Program-made: the position numbers and the translations under genes
Assembly: GCA_034509755.1 (NCBI GenBank)
Contig: CM067559.1
Coordinates: 38,894,032-38,958,031, forward strand
Reading direction: 5' to 3'
Source: Anisodus tanguticus
Lineage: Eukaryota > Streptophyta > Magnoliopsida > Solanales > Solanaceae
DNA length: 64,000 bases
Notes under the pieces: model-generated
What the model saw: only the letters and a program-made list of their open reading frames with translations
Databases searched by the model: none
What the model was told of the DNA's origin: nothing
In this document: positions 33,401 to 45,400 of the stretch, in pieces
Numbering within the stretch: the first letter of the stretch is position 1
Layout: each line of letters starts with the position of its first letter

Positions 33401-36400
33401 ATGGGATTGACTTCATGTCACAAATATCTCGTATGGATTAAGTCTAAAGGACTTGAATTCCTTTCAACCGACTTATAAGGATGTTTAACATACTTAGACT
33501 CAACACAGATTTGACATTTTGATTGATTGCATTCAAACTTAGGCAATACTTCCGAACTAATCATTTTTCGCAAGGTTACGTAATTGACATGTCCTAAACG
33601 TGAATGCCATAAATTATTTGACTCAAGTAAGTAAGACGAAGCGAAACTTTATTATTATTGGCAACGACCATTACATTCGTTTGAAAAGGCCCTCTGTGAG
33701 GTAACCTTTTCCTATGTACATCTCGTTCTTACTTATTACAACCTTGTCGAAACAAAAACACACTTAAAACCGTTCTTTACTAGAAGTCCCGGTAGATACT
33801 AGATTTTTCCTAATTTCAAGAACATGACGGACGTTGTTAAGAGTCACCACCTTGCCGGATGTCATCTTCGGCGCAGTATCTTTCCATAACCTTCAATTTT
33901 GGCCGTTGCAGAATTTCCCATATATATGGTATCGTCGGGCCGGCGGGAGCATATGAAGCAAAGGCTTCTCTAACAAACACAAATGTGGCGAGTGGCGCCA
34001 GAGTCAATCCACCACTCTTTCGGATTTCCCACTAAGTTGCACTCAGACAACATAGCGCACAAGTCATCAACTTCCTCGTTTGTTTCAACCATATTAGCAT
34101 GACCCTTCTTCTTTACCTTTTTCGGAGCACGACAGTCTGCAACTTTGTGTCCGATTTTTCCACAATTGTGGCAGTTTCCCTTGAATTTCTTCTTGTTGGG
34201 ATAGCTCCTTGGTCCCGATGCATTTTTCCTCTTTTTCGATTAGTTGGGCGGTTTCAACAATATGTGCTCCCCCTATGATTGATCTCACATTTGCCTTCTT
34301 CTCCGCTGCCTTGTTATCTTCCTCGATTCTCAAACGGACGATGAGATCCTCCAGTGTCATCTCCTTTCGCTTGTGTTTCAAGTAATTTTTGAAGTCCTTC
34401 CATGAAGGAGGCAGCTTCTCTATTACTACCGCAACTTGAAACGCCCCACTAATCACCAAACCTTCGGCGAGTAGATCGTGGATGATAACCTCGCAACTCT
34501 TGAACTTGAGTAACAACGGACTTGCCATCTACCATTTTGTAGTCCGAAACTTGGCGGCGATAAATTTCTTTAATCCAAAGCATCTTCTGTTTTATATTTC
34601 TTTTCCAACGCATCCCATAGATCTTTTGATGTTTCCACATTACTATAGACGTTGTAAAGATCATCCTCCGATCCGCTAAGAATATAATTCTTGCACAAAA
34701 AATACGAGTGCTTCCATGCCTCGGTTACAACAAAACGTTCATTCTCGGTGTTGATTCGGCAAAATCGGAACGACCTCCTTAATAAACTTTTGGAGGTTTA
34801 AAGTAGTTAAATAGAAGAACATCTTTTGTTGCCATCGTTGAAATCAATTCCGTGAATTTTCCGGGCTTCTCTCTGCCGGAGCGGTCTTTGGTGCAAAGAC
34901 GACCGGAGGACGCAAAGCATTGCTCGTAGAACCAACCATGGGGGCTAGTGTGGCGAGCAGTAGCATTCAAATTTGGAGTCATGTCTCCCATTTCGTCGCA
35001 AACGAAGCAACGAGAAAAAGTTTAATAAACGGTGAAGACTTCAAACCGAATCGTTTTGACGAGCAGATGTAATACACAATGGTGAAGATTTTATTTCTTC
35101 AAACCGAATCAAGGTTACACAAACAGATTTAAAATCCTTGAAACGAAATGCAGTAAATTGTATGTTGTATACTTGATGAAGTTTTTATATCTTCAAATCA
35201 AGTACCCAAATGAGTAGAAAATTATGAAAACTTTAATCTCAACCGGAGTAAAAAATTCGAAGATTTTAGTCTCCAAACAACATATTAGTTCGTTACACCG
35301 AAACAACAAACACCTTTATTTTTTTTTTTTTTTTTTTTCCCCAGTAAATTGTATGTTGTATACTTGATGAAGTTTTTATATCTTCAAATCAAGTACCCAA
35401 CGGAGTAGAAAGTTATGGAAACTTTAATCTCAACCGGAGCAGAAAATCCGAAGATTTTAGTCTCCAAACAACATACAAGTTCATTACATCGAAACAACAA
35501 ACATACACCTTTTTTTTTCTCTTTCCAGTAACGTTCTGTAATTGTTAAACAAGAACAAATGAACACAGAAATAATGAGTAAATTCCTTAAGCTTGTTGTT
35601 GTGCCTGTGTTCAAAAAATCAGGAAAAACAGAAACCAAACGGAAAGACAAAAACCAGAAAAAACAGAAACTGGAAAAATAATACAGAAGTAAGAAAATAT
35701 CCGAGACCACGAATTCACGTGTGTCCTTAAGGAATTTAATCCCCTCACTGTACCCGAGGTTATGGATTACTTCCTCCCGGGATAAAACGGATATACTGTC
35801 GCGGGGAGTAGCGGTACGTCAAACGCCTTCGACTTCGACGAACTCAAAGTTGGCAACGAAACACAGTAAGACTCGATAGTTTTATTTGTGAAAAAAGAAT
35901 GCAGAATTTCAGATGCAGAAATTTTTGGTTTTGGTATCTTTAAAATGAGGCATTGCCTTAGTTTATATAGCCTTGAAGGTGCCTCTTCGGAATAGGTTGG
36001 TGACTGTTCGGAAAGGTTGCCTTCCATTTCTCATTCACACCAACTTGGCTAGTTTTATTCATTAACTAGCTTTAACACTAAAGCGACTTAAGATGTTTAT
36101 TCTTATTAATAAATACTGGAATACTGGTTGAAATAGGAACTGGGACTCCAGTGGTGAGTGAGGACACCATCAATGTGTTGGATGATGTTCAAGTATTTGA
36201 TCTGAAAGGACAAGGAGTACCCATTTCAGATCTGTGGAAAGATAGGAAAGCAGTCATTGCCTTTGCTCGTCATTTTGGGTAATCTTTCTGGACCTTGTGC
36301 TCTATTCCTTCAAAAACTGGTAATCAAAAAGCACGTTCGACTTATTCTAGTTCCCGATTGCAGATGCGTCCTTTGTCGCATAAGAGCTGATTATCTTGCA

Positions 36401-39400
36401 GCTGAGAAGGTAATGCTTCTGCTTAGCTACACTTTCAAAAAATAATCATTTTTTCTTTGCAAGTGTTCTTCTTGCAAAATCTTATTTACGCAGCCCTTTG
36501 CTTGACAGCTCCAGTGAAACACTTTAGTCTGTTTAAATCACATTAAGTATGTCACAGAATCTTTTGGCTTATCCAATTGCTCTTTTTCATAATTTGTTGT
36601 TCATGATTGATCGTTGAAAATGATCGTTAATGCAGAAAATTGCAAGACAATCCTTTTTCTAAATCATTTTTGATATATTTCAGGCAAATGTCTAGTCTTT
36701 TTATTTTTTTATTTTATATAAATCAAGTAATCTTTCATTGAATGACATCCAGAGGAGAGGATGCAAAAGACTGTATAAAGAATTGATGTAAAAGAGATAA
36801 GAGTCAACAAAATCCAAAAAATGTGTCATGTTGTTTACATCCATAAATTTTTCTCAGCCATACAGATGCAAAAAGCATTTGGCCTTTAATCGAACCCACT
36901 TGTTGTTGGTGGGAGGTGGCAGGTATCTCGTGGAATTATCGAGGTGCGTGAGAGCTGACCCAGAAACCACAGTTATAAAAAAAGTAGTGGGAATAGCATA
37001 AGTATACAGTGGCAGATCGACAATTTTTACTATGGGGACTTCATCAAAAAAAGAAATTTCACTATGGGGGTGAAAAATAAAAATGTAATGCCTGAGATTT
37101 GAGCTTGAAACCTCAAGGTAAATTTTAAATCCCTAAACCACCGAGCCTACCTCTAGTCTTGTGTACAAGGGGTTCAAACTCTATATATGTACCTAACAAC
37201 TAAAAAATAACCTTATATATATAGTGTAATTTTTGTCGAGAGGGTTTGGGTGAACACCTTCCCACCCCACCCCCCTAGATCCGCCCATGTAAGTACACCT
37301 CGTGAAATTAGTCGAGGTATGCAAAAGCTGACCCAGAAACCACGGTTATCAAAAAAGTAATGGGAATACCATAAGTAGCAGTGTCTATCATAACCTGCAT
37401 GAATTTGAAGACCATGTTGGTCGAAAAGTTTCCATCTATCATTTATTTAGATTTTGTTATCTTCAATACGTTCATCAAGTTACTCTAACCAGAAAGATGA
37501 TAGTGGACATATCCTTAAGTTCTACTATCTGGTGTTGAAGGTAGCCCTTTAGTTTGACCATAACTATAGTTATATCCTTAATACTGTTTTCTGTTCACAG
37601 GATAAGATGGATGCAGCTGGAGTTGCACTCGTTTTAATTGGACCTGGTAGTGTTGATCAGGTATATAGCTGCGAAGCTTCTTGCACTGTAACTTTCTTTA
37701 TTCTTTTCCCTTTGAGAAAATTCTTAAACATTTATGAGACCTAGCATTGTCCTTGTCCCCGGTAACATCATCCCACTTTTAAAGGTTGCTTATTAACTCA
37801 AAAATCAATTTGTGTAAGAACTAAGAAGAACAAAAGTTTTCTCTATTACAAGGACCTTTTTTTAAGCCCATTTCAACTTATGCTGCAGTTGTTTGCTTCT
37901 TTTCTGTTTCTTACTTTTTTATGATTTCAAGAGCTCATTAACCTCATGCAAAAGCTGGATTGACTTGTGACTCGTGTCCCCTTCTTTTTCTTTTCTCCAG
38001 GCCAGAACATTCTATGAGCAAACAAAGTTTAAAGGAGGTAAGTTTTGAATAAAAGACCTTGTGTCCACCAGTGGCTCAGTGTATGTTGCTGGAAGTCCTT
38101 AGATCTCATGAACTCGGTTCTAGCAATGTCCAATGATATATGTGCTCCGTAGGGTCAGTGACCTCGCTCGAATGCTACTGCACTTTAAGTTACAATTTCC
38201 TCTATAAGATCTTCAGCATAGCATAGAATGATACGGCGCGAGGGATAAAAAAAAGGGCAGCCCGATGCACTAAGCTTCCGCTATGCGCGGGGTCCGGGGA
38301 AGGGAATAAGATATATTTTATCTAATGCGTATAATTCTCATTCCTGATCACGTGATGTGTTAGGGGTGACAAAATTAGCCAATGAAAACATGACCTACCC
38401 AACCCGCCCAAGTGACCCACCCATTTATTAACTTAGCCCATTCCGGCCCGCCTAATTCAGCCCATTTAAAAGTTGGACTGAAATGTAGCCTAAATTGACT
38501 CATGGGAAATGTCCAATATTATTAAAAAGATATTTTTTTTGTTTGATTTGTTATAAATAGTCATAAATTATCAAAAGAAAGTTTTATTAGTTCAGTTAAA
38601 CAAATTATAGAAAAACAAACAAAGAAATTAAAACTTAGTAAGAATTTGGTGCATTGGGTTATGACCCGTTTGTTAGCCCATTTCAGCCCAAGCAACAATG
38701 ACCCACCCAAATTAGCCCAACCCGCCCATTTGACACCTCTAGATGTTAATCTCTTGATGTTATGTTCCCCGCTCCTAAACAAACTAGAAAGATCCCGAAG
38801 ATAAGAACCTATCATGACAAAAAAAAATCCAGGATTAATAGGTAAGGCAGCTGGCTTTATTAAAAAGCAAAGCAAGCTAGAAGTTTTGCTAATTTGTCAA
38901 CACTGGCTTCCTTGTACATTAAGTAAAAGTATGTGAAAGAAATAATTTCTTGATTATTTTCATTAATGAAAGAGTATATATACAATTTACAATTTCCATA
39001 ATAGTAAAATCCTATTCCTATTCTACTCCCAAAATCCTATTCTAGTTGTACAAGAATCCTATAATTATGGTAAGTGTACAAGCCTAATTTAATACAATAT
39101 TTACACTAAAATCGGACTCCAAAACCGTGATATACACGGGTTTGTATACCGTGTATACCACGGTTTCACACTTGGTAATTTGCCTTGTGAAACCGTGATA
39201 TACATGGTATACAAACCCATGTATATCACGGGTATAACTAACACACCCCCGCAGTCATAGCGGACGGTGTTCGTACGCTGAGACTGTCCCTAAAATCCTC
39301 AAAGAGAACGGACGGAAGACCTTTTGTAAAGATATCTGCAATTTGATACCTAGAAGGGACATGTAAGACGCGGACATCTCAATATGTTTAGTGCGCTGAT

Positions 39401-42400
39401 GTTGAACCGGATTGCCAGAAAGATATACCGCACTAACATTATCACAATAAATCAAGGTAGCTTTTTGAATGGAAAAGTGAAGCTCTAAGAGAAGATTACG
39501 TAACCAACATGATTCAGAGACCACATTGGCCACCCCTCGATACTCGGCCTCCGCACTGGAGCGGGATAAGGTAGCCTGCCGTTTGGCAGACCATAAAACC
39601 AAGTTATCACCAAGAAACATACAGTAACCAGACGTAGAGCGTCTGGTGTCCGGACAGCCACCCCAATCAGCATATGTATAAGAGACAACTGTAGAGACCG
39701 ACGACGGATATAGATGCAACCCATAATCAAGTGTGCCCTGTAAGTATCGGATCATGCGTTTGAGCGCATTCATGTGCTCAACTCTAGGATCATGCATAAA
39801 CAAACACACCTGCTGACGGTATAGGTAATATTAGGTCTCGTGAAGGTAAGATACTGAAGTGCCCCTGCAAGACTGCGATAGTAGGTGGGATCCTCGTACA
39901 GTGAGCCAGCCGCAGCACCTAGATTAGGTTTAGTGTCAACGGAAGTGGAAGAAGACTTACAAGAAGACATACCAACGCGCTCAATAATCTCTACAGCATA
40001 CTTCCTTTGAGACAAAAATTGACCACGAGTGATGTGTGACTGCAATGCCCAAGAAGTAACTCAAGGGCCACAAGTCTTTCATAGCAAATTTGGAACTGAG
40101 AAGCGACATAATAGACTTGCGCATAGTGTCAGACGAAGCATTCAATATAATATCATCTACATACAATAAAATGTATGCCAGAGAAGAATCACGACGATAT
40201 ATAAATAAAGAATGATCATACCGGCTGTGAGAAAATTCAATCGACGAAACATAATCTGCAAACCTCTTATACCAGGCTCCGCGAGCCTGCTTAAGCCCAT
40301 ACAAGGACTTCTTCAATAAACAGACATGATGAAGATGATTGGGGTCTCGAAAACCCATAGGCTGATGCATATATACTGTCTCCTTAAGATCATCATATAA
40401 GAAAGCATTCTTGACATCTAGCTGACGAATAGGCCATGCTTTGGAGAGAGCCAAACTCAGAACAGTGCGAATGGTAGCCGGTTTGACCACTGGACTAAAT
40501 GTCTCACCACAATCCACGCCGACCTGCTGGGTTTTGCCATCACCTACAAGACGAGTCTTATGTCTCACAAAAGAACCGTCAGAATCTTCCTTATGAGTAA
40601 AAATCCACATAGACTGGATAATGTTAACACCAGATGGACGGGGTACTAACTCCCACGTCTTATTTTCAATAAGAGCATTAAATTCGTCAGTTATAGCCAA
40701 TTTCCAATTCGGGTCATGTAAAGCAGACACATGATTACGAGGTAGAGGAGATTTAGAGACATTAGAATTAAGATTAAAATGTCGTTTTGGTTTAAAAATA
40801 CCCCTTTGACTACGGGTAACCGACCCTTGACTCTAGGAGGAAACTTGTGGACTTTGGGCAGTGGCGGGACTGGAGTTGGACCGGTCAGCAAGCAGTGGGC
40901 CTACTGGCCCAATAACTGGAACAATGGCAGCGGCAGAAACTAGGGCAGTGGGCTGGACCACTGGAACAGTTCCGAGAGCTGGACTGGACCGTGTGTCTGG
41001 CTCACTGGAGAGAGAAGACGAAGTAGTGGGGCCAGCGGGCAGTGGGCCCGCTGGCTGATTTTGGGGGCGGGAAGGTCCGAAAAATGATGGATAATATAGG
41101 GAGAGACGGCGTCGTCCAAAAAATTATACGAACTAGGCACGGGACTACTCACGTTAGCAAATGAAAATTGGGTTTCATAAAAAATAACATGACGACTAAT
41201 GATGATTTTATTAGATGATAAATCAAAACATTTGTAACCACGATGATTAGACGGATAACCCAAAAACACACAAGGGGTAGAACGGGCCTGAAGTTTGTTA
41301 ATTGTGGTGGACGGAAATAGTGGATAACACAAGCACCCAAAGACGTGAATACGAAGGAGCCTTATTATATAAGATTTGAAGAGGGGATGAATATGTCAAA
41401 CATTTGGTAAGAAGTATGTTAAGAAGATATGTAGTCATTTGAAAAGCATGATGTCAAAAGGAAAGGGGTACGGAAGCATGGACCAATAAAGTTCGGACAA
41501 TATTATTAATGGTACGAATTTTACGTTCGGCTTTTCCATTTTGTGAGGATGTATGAGGACAAGAGAAACGAAAATTTATTCCATTAGTACCACAAAAATC
41601 CCGAAACAACCCATTATCATATTCTTTGCCATTATCTATTTTTGATTTTCCGTTCGAAATGGGTACGGATGAATGCCCTAAAATTGATGAAAGTGGAAAA
41701 TACTTGAGATTTTTTCGCTAACGGAAAAGTCCATAAAAAAATAGAATAATCATCCACAAATAGAACATAATAACGATGAACCACAGAACTTAAAACTGGA
41801 GATGTCCATAAATCGCTATGAATAATATCAAAAGGCATCAAAGTGCAAGAAGTAGAAGCTACAAAAGACAATCTAACATGTTTTCCTAACGGACAAGAGG
41901 AACAAATTGGAGTACTACTCGTACCCTTACAATGAATAAAATTGGTTTTATTTAAAGAAGACATAATGGACGACCCTGGATGACCCAAACGTGCATGCCA
42001 CAAGGAATGAGCAAGAGCAACAAAAGTGGATGGCATGGTTGGAGTGACGGAATTGACGGTGGTGATTGGATAAAGAGCGCCCCTACTGTTGCATCTCATA
42101 AGAGGGATCCCCGTTTTGAAATCCTTCATGGAAAACCCAAAAGGATCAAAATTAATAGAAACTCAATTATCAGTGGTCAATTGCGAACAGACACCAAATT
42201 CTTAATTAAGTTAGGGCGCATGAAGGGCATCTTTTAAAACAAGAAGCGGATGAGGAAGGGACAAAGTTGCACTACCATGACCATGAATTGGAATAGTATG
42301 ACCATTACCAATAATAATACCACGATTGTTGCTCAAATTGTAATAAGACGAGAGAGTACGTGAGTCGGATGTCATGTGAGAAGTGGCTCTGGTGTCCATG

Positions 42401-45400
42401 TACCAATTTGCATCCGGGGGGTTCAATCCAAGTATGTGCATTGCGGCTTCAATATCCGTCGACGTGGGACCCGCAACGTGATGGGCCTGGGCTGGTCGGG
42501 GCCCAAGCACACTAACTTGCTGCCCCGGCCCAGAACGTGGTCTCGGACTATACTGCTGGCCCGAAAAATTGGGCTTGTTTGTGTGCAGAAATTGGGCCCA
42601 GTTTCCTAGGTAGGCCGAAGGGGGGCAATAGGGGCCATTGGGCCAAGGACAGCTGACCCAGTTCCAGGGCCACGGACCCAGGGTTGCGGCCAGTTTGTTT
42701 GCGGCCCATTGCCCCGAGGCCCACTCCCGTTATTTCCACCTCGGTTTCCGCCATTATTTTTTCGATTATTTTCCGATTTTTACCATTTTTGCCTCCACCG
42801 TTATTGCGAGTTTGGCCTGAATTTTCCGAGAAGGACGGAGTAGCATCGAAAGTTGTCATCATGACGACTGGATTTGCACTAGTAGTCGCCTATTTAGCCA
42901 AGCCGGCTTCCTCCAACGTAAGCATGGACCGGGCTTGATAGAACTGTGGGAGAGGATCAGTTTGACGAAGGAGAGTTCCAACGCCACTATAAGCCTCGGA
43001 TAGGCCAACAACCATCTGGAGAGCAAGACGATTATTGCTAACGGGCGCCCCAACGTTGCGGAGTTGGTCCGCTAACTCTTTCAGTCTTTTGCAATAGGTT
43101 GAGACGTTCAAAAAATCCTCCATGTTAACATGAGAAAATTCTTGCTCAAGAGTAACATCACGGGAGTTTTTGTTATCTTGGAATATGTCACACAACCTAT
43201 TCCAAGTTTCCATCGCGTAGCATCGGGTTCAAGAATCGTTTGCAAGAGGTCCGTAGAGATAGTGGAATAAATTAACTGCAGAACGGTAGCATCAAGACTA
43301 ACCCATAATATCGGGTCAACTTCTGGGACAGGCGCCTCACCTGCGAATGAGGGAATGATATGATGAAGAACTTGATACGAACGTGCATGAATCTGGAAAA
43401 GTTCCGCCCACGTCGCATATTGGATGTTTTCCATTTCAAGAACAATAGGGATTTGGTTCTTGATGTTGGAAACAGTAAGGGCAAGATGAAACATGTTCTT
43501 TGACGTAGACATAACGAAGGAACAATAGGTGAATTAGGGAAGAAAATTTGGGAAGAGTGGAGGAAAAAGTGCACGGAATCCGAGGAGAAGACCGGAAACC
43601 GAGGCAGCGGAAGGTTAATTTCGGACGAGGTGGGTGAAAACCTAGACTTCTGGTACCATGAAAGAAATAATCCCTTGATTATTTTAATTAATGAAAGAGT
43701 ATATATACAATTTACAATTTCCATAATAGTAAAATCTTAATCCTATTCTACTTCCAAAATCATATTCTAGTTGTACAAGAATCCTATAACTATGGTAAGT
43801 GTACAAGCCTAATTTAATACAATATTTACACTAAAATCGGACTCCAAAACCGTGATATACACGGGTTTGTATACCGTGTATACCACGGTTTCACACTTGG
43901 TAATTTGCTTTGTGAAACTGTGATATACATGGTATACAAACTCATGTATATCACGGGTATAACTAACAGTATGTTCTGGCTTTGTTTTAAAAAAAAAATT
44001 ATCTGCGTTTTTTAAAAACTGTAACACCTTGATGGAAATTCATTCTTATTTCCAGAGGTTTATGCTGATCCAAGCTATAGGTCTTATGAGGCTCTGAGAT
44101 TTGTGTCAGGCGTTACAACTACATTCACTCCCGGGGTATGCAAATTAGATGCTCATAAAGTAACACTTCCAGCTTCTCAATGTATTCTAATAGTGTTCTT
44201 GCTCATCTCTGTTCTTATTTGCTAAGCATAGGCAGGTCTGAAAATATTACAAGCATATATGGAAGGCTATAGACAGGATTGGGAGCTTTCTTTTGAAAAG
44301 GACACTAGGACACGAGGTGGCTGGTATGTCAATTTCCGCAGATGCTATTATCTTCTGATCTGTTAGCTAATAGGACGTGTTAGCTAATAAAACATTTACT
44401 ATATATATAATACTACTAAAAAATTAGGAATTAGCTACGGACAAATTCTGTAGCTAAACAACAAAACCGTAGCTAATCTTATTTAGAGACGGATTATCAG
44501 AAAATTTTGTTAGATACCAGCTATTTAATTAGCGACAAACTTCATAGCTAAATTCAGTTCTTTAGTCTAGAATTTCCACGATTTTGATGGTCAACTCGGA
44601 AACACTGAATGGAGTTTAGTATAATAAGAAAACAAGGAATAATTATCTGATCCAAGCAATTCTGTTTTTGTAAAACCCGCCCGAAGTGAATGGGCTTTTA
44701 AGCTAACATAAAGAATTTTATTGTTTCTGTTTATCTATAGGTAAACCATAAGCCGTAGTTTCTCTATCATTTTAGTTTATAGATTGTATGTGACATTCTT
44801 GGTTGTTAGAATCTTAGATTTTTTTTTATCAAGTTAAAGCATTTTCATTCATAAACATTGCCATAAACAGCCGTATACAAGGGGTATACCAAAAGGTAAG
44901 GATCTACATGGAATGGTTAACTTCCTGCTATCTGCATATTAAGCCATGCTGCAAAACATCATAAATGCATGATTTAGTGCTTCCAACATGTCTTCTTACT
45001 GTATTATTAAAAACCATTTATTCGAATGATGTGAACTAATTTGCTTCAAAAAAATTCAGGCGACAAGGAGGAATTATTGTTGCAGGTCCGGGTAAAAATA
45101 ACATCACATACATACACAAGGTAAATTTCTGTTGCTTCGTCTTCTCAATCTTGATATAGAATTTATCTGCACCAATATAGCTTAGAATTCATTTTAAGGC
45201 TCCAGTTAAATAATTCATCATTGTGGTCCGGTCCTTCCCTGGACCCCGCGCATAGCGGGAGCTTTGTGCTCCGGGCTGCCCTTTTTAGTTAAATAATTCA
45301 TCATTGAACGAGAATACCTTGATGCCCCCCCCCCCCCCCCCCCCCCCCATTTTGGAGGATCTACAATGTTTTCACACTTCCCTTTCGGCGTGACTCGAAC

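Larger units (their letters stand above)
29973..36077 (-). mobile_element. Copia-3: complete-ended Tork-like copia element, antisense in intron 1
   Basis: LTRs at 29973-30462 and 35594-36077 and the duplication CTAAA (29968-29972 and 36078-36082) define it. It belongs to the same family as copia-2 and keeps the whole of gag, making it 370 bp longer. It lies opposite to the host gene, 59 bp before exon 2, in a strongly expanded intron. All frames contain stops or shifts. Confidence 0.93.
38934..43968 (-). mobile_element. Copia-4: complete-ended Ale/Retrofit-like copia element, antisense in intron 5
   Basis: Equal LTRs of 310 bp (38934-39243 and 43659-43968) and the duplication GTATG (38929-38933 and 43969-43973) define it. 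The primer site TGGTACCA lies next to the 5' LTR at 43651-43658, and a GCGGGGGTG tract lies beside the 3' LTR. About a dozen differences between the LTRs suggest a moderately old insertion. The lineage is judged from RNase H wording (SAKRQATLSRSSAEAEYRGV). Confidence 0.93.

Noticed and set aside
8917..36077. Copia-2 and copia-3 as active elements
   Set aside because: Exact ends and target duplications are present, but gag and pol of both contain several stops and frameshifts and the LTR pairs have diverged.
40861..42938. Plus-strand open frames inside copia-4
   Set aside because: They are antisense to gag and pol of the element and carry no domains.
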